Assembly: GCA_003818285.1 (NCBI GenBank) | Contig: RPRB01000024.1 | Coordinates: 1 to 38,596, forward strand | Direction: 5' to 3' | Source: Myxococcaceae bacterium | GTDB lineage: Bacteria > Myxococcota > Myxococcia > Myxococcales > Myxococcaceae | DNA: 38,596 nt | Shown: positions 17,609 to 25,955 of the stretch, in pieces | How positions within the stretch are numbered: position 1 is the stretch's first letter | Layout of the letters: each line of letters opens with the position of its first letter | The notes under the pieces: model-generated | What the model was told of the DNA's origin: nothing | What the model saw: only the letters and a program-made list of their open reading frames with translations | Databases searched by the model: none | Program-made: the position numbers and the translations under genes

Positions 17609-19213
17609 TCACCGTGCCACATCGAGCATGCGACCGAGCGGACCCGACCGCGACTCACTTCCATCGAGGAGGGCCATCAGCCAGTCCTTCCGGTCCATGA
17701 CCCGGAAGTCGACCGCGAGCCGCACGTCCACGTCCTCGATCTCCCCGTGACCCTCGAGGTCAGCCCGGGTCCGCGAGAGCTTCAAGATCCGGTCGTGCGC
17801 GCGCGCCGACAGGCCGTAGCGGTCCATGGCGAGCCGCAGCATCGCCTCGGCTTTGGCAGTCGTCCGGCAGTGCTGCCGGACGAGCCGCGGCGGCATCTGA
17901 GCGTTGCAGCGCACCTCCGGCTCGTCCCTGAACCGTTCCCGCTGCCGTTCGCGGGCGGCCTCCACCCGCGCGCGGTAGTACGCGCTCGGCGTCTCGGGCC
18001 TTGCCGAAGCGGCGAGGCGGTACCCCTCCACGCGCCGGGTGAGAACGGTGATGTCGATGCGGTCGAGGAGCGGCCCGCTCACCCGCGCGTGGTACTCGAG
18101 CACGCGGTAACGCGGACAGCTGCAGCGCGCCCCGGGCACGCCGAGCCTCCCACAGGGGCAGGCATTCATCGCCGCGACCAGCATCACCTGCGCCGGATAG
18201 CTCACGTGGTGATTGGCGCGTGCGATGTGGACCACGCCGTCTTCCAGGGGCTGTCGGAGCACCTCGAGCACGTTGCGCCGGAACTCGGGGAACTCGTCGA
18301 GGAACAGCACGCCCCGGTGGGCCAGTGAGAGCTCACCAGGTCGCCCGAGCGGCCCACCCCCGATGAGGCCCGCGTCGGAGACGGTGTGGTGGGGCGCCCG
18401 GAACGGCCGCTCCGTGAGGAGCGGTCGAGGTCCGGCCAGCAGGCCGCTCACCGAGTAGATCTTCGTGACCTCGAGGGCCTCGTCGAAGGACATGAGCGGC
18501 AGGAGGCCGGGGAGTCGGCGCGCGAGCATCGTCTTCCCGCTGCCTGGAGGGCCGCAGAGGAGCGCGTTGTGGCCGCCGGCCGCGGCGAGCTCGAGGGCGG
18601 CCTTGATCTCGCCCTGGCCACGCACCTCGGCCATGTCCAGCTCGAGTGGTGGCCGTTCCTCTCGGGCGTGTTCCCGCCGGTACGGGGCGATCGGCGCCTG
18701 GCCGTTCACGTGAGCGACGGCCTCGGAGAGGTGGGCCACCGGATACACGTGGATGCGATCCACGAGCGCCGCCTCGGCGGCGTTGGCCGCGGGCACGAGG
18801 ACGCCTTCGAAGCCGTGGTCACGCGCGGCGATGGCGAGTGGAAGCACCCCTCGAATCGGCTTGACGGTGCCGTCGAGCGAGAGCTCGCCGCCCATCACCC
18901 ACGGGCGGAGCGCGTCAGGGTCGAGCACGTCCCCGGCCTCGAGCGCTCCGAGGGCGATGGGAAGCTCGAAGGCGGCGCCCTCCTTGCGGATGTCCGCGGG
19001 TGCGAGGTTCACCGTGATCCGCTTCTGGGGGAGGTCGTACCCGGCGTTCCGCAGCGCGGAGATGACCCTGACCTTGCTCTCCTTGACCGCGCCCTCGGGG
19101 AGCCCGACGACGTTGAAGTAGGGCAGGCCGATGGACATGTCGACCTCGACCTCCACCACGACCGCGTCGACGCCCATCAGCGCGCCGGAGTGCGCCCGGG
19201 CCAGCTTCCTCAT
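17609..19213 (-). CDS. comM: YifB/ComM family Mg-chelatase-like AAA+ ATPase
   Basis: A 534-aa ATPase. ComM of naturally competent bacteria is a hexameric helicase that widens branch migration during transformation; in other species its role is unproven. A Lon-like N-terminal domain (about 1-170) precedes the Mg-chelatase AAA+ domain: Walker A GPPGSGKT (221-228), Walker B VLFLDEFPE (302-310) and the cysteine cluster CPCG (352-355) with Cys364 and Cys366. ATG 19213 is chosen over the upstream in-frame start because GGAGG sits just before it and RKLARAHSGALMGVDA is the usual N-terminus. Competence cannot be concluded from this gene alone. Confidence 0.93.
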   Translation of the reverse strand: MRKLARAHSGALMGVDAVVVEVEVDMSIGLPYFNVVGLPEGAVKESKVRVISALRNAGYDLPQKRITVNLAPADIRKEGAAFELPIALGALEAGDVLDPDALRPWVMGGELSLDGTVKPIRGVLPLAIAARDHGFEGVLVPAANAAEAALVDRIHVYPVAHLSEAVAHVNGQAPIAPYRREHAREERPPLELDMAEVRGQGEIKAALELAAAGGHNALLCGPPGSGKTMLARRLPGLLPLMSFDEALEVTKIYSVSGLLAGPRPLLTERPFRAPHHTVSDAGLIGGGPLGRPGELSLAHRGVLFLDEFPEFRRNVLEVLRQPLEDGVVHIARANHHVSYPAQVMLVAAMNACPCGRLGVPGARCSCPRYRVLEYHARVSGPLLDRIDITVLTRRVEGYRLAASARPETPSAYYRARVEAARERQRERFRDEPEVRCNAQMPPRLVRQHCRTTAKAEAMLRLAMDRYGLSARAHDRILKLSRTRADLEGHGEIEDVDVRLAVDFRVMDRKDWLMALLDGSESRSGPLGRMLDVAR

Positions 19214-19359
19214 TCGCCTCCCTTCGGCCGCGCCCCGCCACAGCAAGGTCGGTGCCGCGGATCGCCCAGAGCTGGGAGCGTGCGACCGTCGTGGTGGCGA
19301 GACCCTCCCGTCCGGGGGGACGGAATGGAACGCGGGAGCGGGGCGCCCGCCTTTCGGCC

Positions 19360-19467
19360 AGAGGCTATAGCCACAAGTAGGAATCGGGGTGAACCTCGCG
19401 AACCAGTACTCAACGGGTTACGAAGTGGTTTGACGCACTCGGCGTCCAGGTTCTGGCTATAGCCTCT
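19360..19467. repeat. Inverted pair of 14-bp repeats around GGCTATAGCC
   Basis: AGAGGCTATAGCCA (19360-19373) and its reverse complement TGGCTATAGCCTCT (19454-19467) flank 80 bp. Each contains the perfect 10-bp palindrome GGCTATAGCC. Nested inside are GAACCT/AGGTTC (19391-19396 and 19448-19453) and AACCA/TGGTT (19401-19405 and 19426-19430). It could be a paired operator, a foldback RNA or a tiny mobile-element remnant. Confidence 0.6.
19364..19393 (-). promoter_or_regulatory. Candidate promoter for comM
   Basis: On the reverse strand TTCACC (19393-19388) and TATAGC (19369-19364) are 18 bp apart, each matching four of six bases of the sigma-70 consensus. The -10 element lies inside the left GGCTATAGCC palindrome, so a protein bound there would block it. 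The resulting leader would be about 145 nt. Confidence 0.3.
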
Positions 19468-19888
19468 CGCGCTTTGAAACCGCCTGGCCCGGGCGGCCGG
19501 AGGCGTGCTCGACGTGGAGATGCGCCGCTGGTCGAGTTGCTCTTCGGCGGGCAGCTCCATCTGGAGTCCCCGGCTCGACGAGCAGCGAGCGCCCGCGGTC
19601 GGGCCGGAGCCGCGAACGCACGACGCGATAGCAGCTTCGATGACGTGGAGTGCGAATTCGCCCCGTAACTCGCCGAGAATTCGACGCGAGTTCATTCTGC
19701 GCGCGCCGCAGCTTGCTCTTGCGCCGTGCGCTTTGAAGAGGCTCGGCCAGAGCGCCCGAAGCCGCGCAGGCCGCCCGGCACCGCTCGCCGCGTCCATTCT
19801 CGGGCCGCCGCCGTCCTCCCGAGGCGCTTTCTCCTCACGGACCGGGACGCATCGCGCCGGCCCGGCCTGCCTCAGCCCCGCAAAGCGA

Positions 19889-19922
19889 GAGGCCGGGCCG
19901 GGGCGCTCCCGGAGCCGGCCTC
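19889..19922 (-). terminator. Probable terminator of the tonB-exbB-exbD-exbD operon
   Basis: An 8-bp GC-rich inverted repeat, GAGGCCGG (19889-19896) and CCGGCCTC (19915-19922), starts 22 bp after the last exbD stop codon in the direction of transcription. On the reverse strand the stem is followed by TCGCTTTGC, a weak T-tract. Confidence 0.55.
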
Positions 19923-19944
19923 GTCACTCCCGCGGTTCAGCGCC

Positions 19945-20496
19945 CTACTTGCTGCCGCCGGTGGGACCCGCCGGAGGCGTCGGTGCTCCCGGCGCGGCCG
20001 GGGCTCCCTCGGTTCCCGGGGCCGGTGCACCGCCGGGCATGACGCCCGCGACGGGCTCGGTCACCACGCCGAGGATGAACGCCCCCGCGGCGCGGGTCCA
20101 GTCCAGCGTCTGCACCACGCGCGGGTACGGCGCCTTGTCGTCGGGGATGAAGAACACCAGCTTCTCCTCGTACGACTTGGCCGCCAGCGCGCGCTTGATC
20201 CGGGTCTTGTAGTCGTCGTCAGAGAGCGGCTCGCTGTTCAGCTTGATCTGCCCGCTCTCGTCGATGCTCACCACCAGCTGGCCCTCCAGGTCGATCGGGT
20301 CGGTCTGTTGCTCCGTCTCGTCCGGAACGCGGACCTGGATGTCCTTCTCCAGGAGAGGCGTCACCACCATGAAGATGATGAGCAGCACCAGCACCACGTC
20401 CACCAGAGGGGTGACGTTGATGTCCGAGTTCGGTCGCCCCTCGCTGATCGCGTACCGCCGCTTCTTGTGGAGGTGGTACTTCGCGCCGAGGCTCAT
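19945..20496 (-). CDS. exbD: ExbD/TolR family protein 2
   Basis: A 183-aa inner-membrane subunit of the proton-driven Ton motor. A short cytoplasmic N-terminus leads to one membrane helix (about 29-48) with the conserved proton-path Asp in TPLVDVVLVLL, then a periplasmic domain. The last 35 or so residues are a Pro/Ala/Gly-rich tail not usual in ExbD. It begins directly after the stop of the first exbD (TAGATG), so translation is coupled. Its membrane-helix DNA is nearly identical to that of exbD 1, while the remainder has diverged. Confidence 0.93.
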   Translation of the reverse strand: MSLGAKYHLHKKRRYAISEGRPNSDINVTPLVDVVLVLLIIFMVVTPLLEKDIQVRVPDETEQQTDPIDLEGQLVVSIDESGQIKLNSEPLSDDDYKTRIKRALAAKSYEEKLVFFIPDDKAPYPRVVQTLDWTRAAGAFILGVVTEPVAGVMPGGAPAPGTEGAPAAPGAPTPPAGPTGGSK

Positions 20497-20907
20497 CTAC
20501 TTCTCCTCCACGCCGAGCTTCACCGACTTCGCCTTGGCGTCCTGGGCGTCCTTGAGGACGCGGCGCACGTCGCCGAAGGTGAGCGACTGATCGCCCTTGA
20601 CCAGGATCGGCTTCCAGGGCTCGGCAGCAAGCTTGCCGGCGAGCGCCTGCTTCAGCTGGTCGTCGGTCACCGGATCCTTCTCCAGCCAGATCCGCTTGTC
20701 GGGCGTGATGGAGACGATCAAGGGGTCCGGCGGTTCCGGCCCCGGCTCCTTCTGCTTGGTCGCGATGGGCAGCTTCACGTCCTTCCCGCGCTGGAGCATG
20801 GGCGTCACCACCATGAAGATGATGAGCAGCACCAGCACCACGTCGACCAGGGGCGTGACGTTGATGTCCGCCATGACCCCTCTCTTGCCACCTACCGCCA
20901 TCGCCAT
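20497..20907 (-). CDS. exbD: ExbD/TolR family protein 1
   Basis: A 136-aa single-pass ExbD. The membrane helix (about 16-35) follows ADINVTPLVDVVLVLL with the conserved Asp, and the periplasmic domain ends in VKLGVEEK. GGAGG nine bases upstream supports ATG 20907; internal ATGs at codons 3 and 12 are possible. With ExbB and the second ExbD it forms the stator that converts proton flow into motion of TonB. It starts 31 bp after exbB. Two exbD genes in one operon is a recurring layout in Myxococcota and some other proteobacteria. Confidence 0.93.
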   Translation of the reverse strand: MAMAVGGKRGVMADINVTPLVDVVLVLLIIFMVVTPMLQRGKDVKLPIATKQKEPGPEPPDPLIVSITPDKRIWLEKDPVTDDQLKQALAGKLAAEPWKPILVKGDQSLTFGDVRRVLKDAQDAKAKSVKLGVEEK

Positions 20908-20938
20908 GACGTGAATCCTCCGTCAGCGCGCGTGACGA

Positions 20939-21607
20939 TCAGCCCGGACCGGCGGCCGACTTGGCGACCAGGTCCAGGAACTCGTTGGACGACTCGCTGA
21001 TGTCCACCGCGCGCGCGTCCACCCAGCCCTGCAGGTAGTTGTACGCCATCACCGCGGGGATCGCGACGAGGAGGCCGAAGGCGGTGGTGATCAGCGCCTC
21101 GGCGATACCGGCGGACACGGTTCCGAGGCCGCCCGAGCCGGTGATCGCCATCGACTGGAAGGCGTTCACGATACCCATCACGGTCCCGAGGAGACCGACG
21201 AAGGGGGCGGTGGAGCCCACGGTGGCCAGCAGCCCCAGGCCGCGCTTGAGGCTCTGCACCTCGCGCTGCGCCTGCCGCTCGAGCGCCCGGGCCACCGATT
21301 CGACCTGGAGGTCCTTGTCCTTGTCGGTGGAGAGCCGGAGCGCGTTGAGCCCCGCGCCGATCACCCGGCCCAGGTGGCCGACCTTGTCCCCGATCTTGGT
21401 GCCGGCGACGGTCATGAGGTCGTTCTTCGCGAGGGTGTTGGCCATCTTCTCGGCGAAGTTGCGCGACTCGCTGCGCGACTTGTTGAAGACGATGAGCCGC
21501 TCGGCCATCACCACGAGCGATGCGACGGACATGACGCCCAGCACGGCGACGATGAGTCGCGCGAACAGGCCCATGTGATGCCAAAGGTCAGTGAGTGTGA
21601 ATTGCAT
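20939..21607 (-). CDS. exbB: ExbB/TolQ/MotA proton-channel protein
   Basis: A 222-aa inner-membrane protein with three membrane segments: about 14-36, 123-147 and 160-185. The family signature APFVGLLGTVMGIVNAFQ spans the second, and SAGIAEALITTAFGLLVAIPAV the third. It forms the pentameric channel around ExbD. ATG 21607 gives the usual short N-terminus; GGAGG lies about 15 bases upstream, farther than normal, so translation may depend on coupling. It follows tonB by 61 bp, which makes it a Ton rather than a Tol component. Confidence 0.93.
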   Translation of the reverse strand: MQFTLTDLWHHMGLFARLIVAVLGVMSVASLVVMAERLIVFNKSRSESRNFAEKMANTLAKNDLMTVAGTKIGDKVGHLGRVIGAGLNALRLSTDKDKDLQVESVARALERQAQREVQSLKRGLGLLATVGSTAPFVGLLGTVMGIVNAFQSMAITGSGGLGTVSAGIAEALITTAFGLLVAIPAVMAYNYLQGWVDARAVDISESSNEFLDLVAKSAAGPG

Positions 21608-21668
21608 GGTTGTTGGACTGCGCCTCCGTGATGCGCCGAGAAATGAGGTGTCTGTACGGCCTGGACCG

Positions 21669-22376
21669 CTACTGGACCAGGGTGAGCTTGAAGTTGAAGA
21701 CGTAGCTGACCTGCTGCGGTTTCCCCTGGAAGGTCACCGGCGTGTAGCGCGATGACTGCAGCCAGGTAAGGACCGCCTGCTCCATGTGAGGGATGGGCTT
21801 GATGATCTGGCAGTTCTGCACCTTGCCCTCCACGGTGATGACGCACTTGACGATCATCAGCCCCTGGATGCGGGCCTCGCGCGCCTCCCGGGTGTAGTCC
21901 GGGAACGGCTTGCCGTTGGGGCTCGACTGGAGCACCGGCCGGGTCATGCCCTCACCGAAGGAGAGGGTGGTGCTGCCCAGCTGGCCGCCGACCACGCCCC
22001 CCACCACGCCGCCGACGACCCCGCCCACCACGCCACCCGCGACGCCGCCCTCGACGCCCTCGGGCTCGTCGCTCGGATCAGCCTCCTTGGGCTTCTCCTG
22101 CGGCACTTCCTTGGGCTGGATGATCTTGTCCTTGGGACGGACCTTCTTCTCGACCTTGGTCTGCTTGGTGGTCGAGGCCGGTGGCGGCGGAGGGGGCGGG
22201 GGAGGCGGCGCCACCTTGAGTACCACCGTGACGTCCTTGTCCTCCTTGGGGGGAGGCCGGGTCGAGAACCACAGGGCGAAGCCCAGCAGCCCCACGTGGA
22301 GCAGGACCGAAACCGCCGCGCCTGATCCGAAGCGGGACTTGGGCGTGACACCCTTGCCCAGCACTGAATCGAACAT
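21669..22376 (-). CDS. tonB: TonB energy transducer with a Gly-Val repeat linker
   Basis: A 235-aa protein that carries energy from ExbB/ExbD across the periplasm to outer-membrane receptors. The single membrane helix is at about 20-38 (AAVSVLLHVGLLGFALWF). Ten prolines in a row (57-66) and a Lys/Glu/Pro-rich segment form the rigid spacer. Then comes an unusual tandem repeat of GGVV (about 110-131). The C-terminal TonB domain (about 155-235) has YTREAREARIQGLMIVKCVI and ends RYTPVTFQGKPQQVSY, the canonical motif. It is the first gene of its operon and is divergent from the receptor gene. Confidence 0.95.
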   Translation of the reverse strand: MFDSVLGKGVTPKSRFGSGAAVSVLLHVGLLGFALWFSTRPPPKEDKDVTVVLKVAPPPPPPPPPPASTTKQTKVEKKVRPKDKIIQPKEVPQEKPKEADPSDEPEGVEGGVAGGVVGGVVGGVVGGVVGGQLGSTTLSFGEGMTRPVLQSSPNGKPFPDYTREAREARIQGLMIVKCVITVEGKVQNCQIIKPIPHMEQAVLTWLQSSRYTPVTFQGKPQQVSYVFNFKLTLVQ

Positions 22377-22662
22377 ACGTCTGTCGTCTCCTGTGACCGC
22401 CCTTTGAACGTCAGCGGGTGCGGTCCGGACCTGAGGTCTCCCCTGAAGCCGGAATGGGCGCGCCTACATCAAAACGGGGGAGTTGTACAAGCCGATCCGG
22501 GACGGAATTCCCACAGCCGGGCATGACGCGGGGGGTAAGCGGGGGTCTCCCCCGGGGCGTCGTGTCTACCGAGATGATGCAAACTTCTATTGACAGGTCG
22601 GAGTAGGCGCTATCAGCATCGCGATTGCTTTCCCGCTTTCCGGCCACATTGGAGGGGTCTCG
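22377..22662. promoter_or_regulatory. Shared regulatory region between tonB and the receptor gene
   Basis: This 286-bp gap separates two divergent transcription units and must hold promoters for both. Elements seen are the 11-bp palindrome GACCTGAGGTC (22428-22438), TTGTACAA (22483-22490), a 6-bp hairpin CGGGGG-TCT-CCCCCG (22540-22554) and the candidate receptor promoter. No Fur-box-like AT-rich palindrome was found. Confidence 0.6.
22590..22616 (+). promoter_or_regulatory. Candidate sigma-70 promoter of the receptor gene
   Basis: A perfect TTGACA (22590-22595) is followed after a short 15-bp spacer by TATCAG (22611-22616), which matches four of six bases of the -10 consensus. The start codon is 46 bp farther on. 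The spacer is shorter than the preferred 17 bp. Confidence 0.4.
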
Positions 22663-25600
22663 GTGAGTCAAAGACAGAAAGTCGTCTGGAGGAATGCCCG
22701 CGCGGCGCTGCTCGGCCTCGGCTTGTTCTGCGGATCAGCAGCGCTTGCCCAGGGCGCCAGTTCGGTGCTCACGGGCAACGTCGTCGACGCCGCAACGAAG
22801 GCTCCCGTCGCCGACGTCGTGGTGACAGCGACGTCTCCCGGCCTGCAGGGCGAGCAGGTGGTCGTGACGGACGCGACAGGTCTCTACCGCGTGCCGCAGC
22901 TGCCGCCGGGAACTTACACCCTGCGCTTCGAGAAGGAGAGCTATCGGCCCTTCAGCCGCACCAACATCGACGTGGCTGCGGACCGAACTCTCCGTCTGAA
23001 CGTGGAGCTGCTCCCGGAGACGGCCGGCGTCACCGAGATCTCGGTCGTCGGATCTCCCCCGGTGGTCGACGTCGGCTCCTCGGCGACGGGCACCACGATC
23101 AACACGGAGTTCATCAAGAACCTGGCCGTGTCCCGCCCGGGTGGTCTCGGCGGCGCGAACCGGTCCTTCGACTCGCTGGCCACGGTGGCTCCGCAGGCTG
23201 CCGCCGACGTCTACGGCGTCGGAATCAACGGCACCACCTCCCCCGAGAACGTGTACCTCATCGACGGCCTGTCGGTGGGCAGCCCCGCCTACGGCACCCT
23301 CGGCACGACGCTCACCAGCGAGTTCGTGGACGAGGTCAACGTCATCACCGGCGGCTACATGCCCGAGTATGGACGGACCACCGGCGGCGCGATCAGCGCG
23401 GTGACCAAGTCCGGCGGCAACGAGTTCCACGGCTCGCTCTTCGGCACCTTCGCCCCGGGAAGCTTCAGCGGCGCGCCCGGGACGGTCTCCGGCGCCACGG
23501 CCACGGTCGTCGGCAAGCGTGAGATCGGAAACATCGGCGACTTCGGCGCCACCCTCGGCGGCTACATCCTGAAGGACCGCCTGTGGTTCTTCGTCGGCGC
23601 CCAGTACTCCGCGCAGCGGTACATCTACTCGCGGTCGTTCCAGTACCGCCCCACCGGGACCGGCACCGTGTTCACGCCGATCGACAACTCCACGCAGCGG
23701 CGGCTCGCCGACGAGCACGGCTGGAACTACATCGGCAAGCTCACCTTCCTCATCAGCAGCGACCACCGGCTGAGCGTGTCGGTCTTCGGGACCCAGAACT
23801 CGGGCGGCGGTGGCGCGTACTTCGCGCTCCGCGACCAGAGCTCCGATCGTGCGCCCTTCGGCCAGACGCTCTACACCACCGGAACGTTCAACGCCCTCGC
23901 GTCCAAGACCAAGTTCGACACCCTCGACATCAACGGCGAGCTCAACAGCTCCTTCCTGGACAAGAAGCTGCTGGTCGACATCCGCGCCGGCTGGCACCAC
24001 CAGGTGGACGAGTCCCTTCCTGGCGACGGGAGCGGCTACGACATCGACAACCTGAGCACCATCGCGGGAACCCCGCTGGTCCGCTCGCGCACCGCCAACA
24101 CCAACATCACCCTGCTGGATGATCAGGTCCCGCAGTCGGTGAAGGACGCCTGTGGCTTCGGGACCACCCCCACCGACCACAACCGCTGCCCGGCCTCCAC
24201 CTTCTTCTACGGCGGTGGCCCGGGCTTCATCCCCTCCCTCACCCTGGACAGCGTCCAGGCCAAGGGCGTCCTGACCTACCTGCTCACCGCCGCCGGGCAC
24301 CACGTGCTGAAGGCCGGCGTCGACGGGAACTGGAGCCAGTACAAGTTCCAGTCGAGCTACAACGGCGGCGCCTCCTACCGGACGCTGGGCGTGGCGGCCG
24401 GTTCGAACGCGAACTTGCCAGGGGCCCCCACCTTGGCCGTCTTCGACTTCCGGCGCTACGGCTTCCAGAGCGACGTGGACACCGTCATCGACGAGGCGAT
24501 CGCCTCGCGGACGACCAAGTCCTCGATCATCGGCGGCTTCATCCAGGACAGCTGGAGCATCGTGGACAAGGTCACCCTGAACCTGGGCCTCCGCTACGAC
24601 GCGCAGACCTTGCAGGGAGCGGATGGTGTGACCCGCATCTCCCTGAAGGATCAGTGGAGCCCTCGCATCGGCCTGGTCTACGACCCGACCCAGCAGGGCC
24701 GGTCGAAGATCTTCGCCAACTACGGCAAGTACTACGAGTTCGTCCCTCTCGACATCGCCAACCGCTCGCTCAGCGCGGAAGGACAGATCGGCGCCATCCA
24801 CGTGTGTAACCCCAACACGCAGGGGCGGGCCGTGTGTGACGCCAATGCCGCCCCCGGCCTGAGCTTCCCGTCTCCGAGCCAGTTCTGGGCGAACACCGGG
24901 ACCCCGTACCCGTCGGCGGTGGATCCCGACCTCAAGTCGCCCTCCGTGGACGAGGTCGTGGCCGGCGCCGAGTACGAAGTGCTTCCAAACGCCCGCGCCG
25001 GCGTGAGCTACACCTACCGGAACCTGGGCCAGTGGGTGGAGGACATGTCCACCACCGATGGAAACACCTACTTCATCGGCAACCCGGGCGAGGGCATCGG
25101 CGCGACGTTCCCCAAGGCCAAGCGCACCTACCACGCGGTGACGGTGCAGTTCACCAAGACCTTCGCCGACCTGTGGCAGGCCCAGGTGAGCTACACCTGG
25201 TCGCAGCTGCGCGGAAACCTGGACGGCCTCTTCCGTCCCCAGGACGGTCAGCTCGACCCGAACATCAACTCCACCTTCGACCTGGTGAGCCTCCTGGCGA
25301 ACGCCGATGGCCCGCTCTCGGCGGACATCACGCACCAGATCAAGATCTTCGCGGCGAAGGAGTTCCCGATCACCCCGGTGTTCAGCACCACCCTCGGTGG
25401 AACGTTCAACGCCAACTCGGGCCCGCCAATCGACGCCATGGGTGCGCACGTCATCTACGGCGACCGGCAGTCCTTCATCGTTCAGCGTGGTTCCGCCGGG
25501 CGGTTGCCCTGGGTCACGTCGCTCGATGCGAAGATCAACCTGAACTACCGGTTCAGCAAGGACATCACGCTCACCGCGGGGGTCGAGGCCTTCAACATCT

Positions 25601-25920
25601 TCAACTCCCAGCGGCCGACCACTGTCGAGGATCGGTACACCCAGTCGGCTGTCGGTCCGATCATCGGCGCGGCCAACGGAAGCATCCCGACCGAGTGGGC
25701 CGCTCAGTGCCCCCCCGGTGAGACCATCCCGGCGAACTGCGGACAGGGCACCGGTTCGCTGCCGAAGGCCGGATTCAACCCCGACGGAAGCCCGATCTCC
25801 GTGGTCCTTCCCAACCCCGGTCAGAACCCGATCATCGTTCCGACCCGGGCCAACTGGGGCCAACCGACCAACTTCCAGGCCGTGCGCCAGTTCCGGTTCA
25901 GCCTGCGGGTGACCTTCTAA
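22663..25920 (+). CDS. TonB-dependent outer-membrane receptor, Oar-like
   Basis: A 1085-aa outer-membrane barrel. The start is GTG 22663 with GGAGGGG just upstream. The signal peptide ends at ALA-29. Residues about 34-118 are a carboxypeptidase-regulatory-like Ig domain, as in the Oar and SusC families. TEISVVG (124-130) looks like a TonB box. The plug (about 131-255) contains ENVYLIDGLSVGS and the typical EYGRTTGGAISAVTKSGGNEFHG, and the barrel ends QFRFSLRVTF with the C-terminal Phe used by BAM. Three Cys pairs in barrel loops could form disulfides. In Myxococcus xanthus, Oar is a TonB-dependent transporter needed for secretion of the protease PopC; similarity in size and layout suggests, but does not prove, the same role here. 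SusC-like nutrient uptake is the alternative. Confidence 0.93.
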   Translation: MSQRQKVVWRNARAALLGLGLFCGSAALAQGASSVLTGNVVDAATKAPVADVVVTATSPGLQGEQVVVTDATGLYRVPQLPPGTYTLRFEKESYRPFSRTNIDVAADRTLRLNVELLPETAGVTEISVVGSPPVVDVGSSATGTTINTEFIKNLAVSRPGGLGGANRSFDSLATVAPQAAADVYGVGINGTTSPENVYLIDGLSVGSPAYGTLGTTLTSEFVDEVNVITGGYMPEYGRTTGGAISAVTKSGGNEFHGSLFGTFAPGSFSGAPGTVSGATATVVGKREIGNIGDFGATLGGYILKDRLWFFVGAQYSAQRYIYSRSFQYRPTGTGTVFTPIDNSTQRRLADEHGWNYIGKLTFLISSDHRLSVSVFGTQNSGGGGAYFALRDQSSDRAPFGQTLYTTGTFNALASKTKFDTLDINGELNSSFLDKKLLVDIRAGWHHQVDESLPGDGSGYDIDNLSTIAGTPLVRSRTANTNITLLDDQVPQSVKDACGFGTTPTDHNRCPASTFFYGGGPGFIPSLTLDSVQAKGVLTYLLTAAGHHVLKAGVDGNWSQYKFQSSYNGGASYRTLGVAAGSNANLPGAPTLAVFDFRRYGFQSDVDTVIDEAIASRTTKSSIIGGFIQDSWSIVDKVTLNLGLRYDAQTLQGADGVTRISLKDQWSPRIGLVYDPTQQGRSKIFANYGKYYEFVPLDIANRSLSAEGQIGAIHVCNPNTQGRAVCDANAAPGLSFPSPSQFWANTGTPYPSAVDPDLKSPSVDEVVAGAEYEVLPNARAGVSYTYRNLGQWVEDMSTTDGNTYFIGNPGEGIGATFPKAKRTYHAVTVQFTKTFADLWQAQVSYTWSQLRGNLDGLFRPQDGQLDPNINSTFDLVSLLANADGPLSADITHQIKIFAAKEFPITPVFSTTLGGTFNANSGPPIDAMGAHVIYGDRQSFIVQRGSAGRLPWVTSLDAKINLNYRFSKDITLTAGVEAFNIFNSQRPTTVEDRYTQSAVGPIIGAANGSIPTEWAAQCPPGETIPANCGQGTGSLPKAGFNPDGSPISVVLPNPGQNPIIVPTRANWGQPTNFQAVRQFRFSLRVTF

Positions 25921-25955
25921 TGAACGCCACCCTCGAAATGTCCCAGGGAAAGACC

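Larger units (their letters stand above)
19214..19944. other. 731-bp region without a convincing gene
   Basis: No frame here gives a recognisable protein. Short open frames are explained by high GC. Visible elements are a hairpin CCGTCC-GGGG-GGACGG (19308-19323) in the comM leader, a pair of GGCTATAGCC palindromes (19360-19467), a palindrome GCGAATTCGC (19652-19661), a dyad AACTCG/CGAGTT (19667-19692) and the exbD terminator. The stretch around 19374-19453 is richer in A+T than its surroundings. Confidence 0.6.

Noticed and set aside
19360-19467. tRNA or riboswitch in the inverted-repeat region
   Set aside because: No cloverleaf, no anticodon arm and no known riboswitch core could be traced.
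19474-19888. Short open frames in the 731-bp gap
   Set aside because: Arg/Ala-rich, no ribosome-binding site and no family resemblance.
22735-25863. Long open frame (over 1000 codons) antisense to the receptor gene
   Set aside because: It is the mirror of a real gene at high GC; the translation is Arg/Gly/Val-rich, without domains, signals or a ribosome-binding site.
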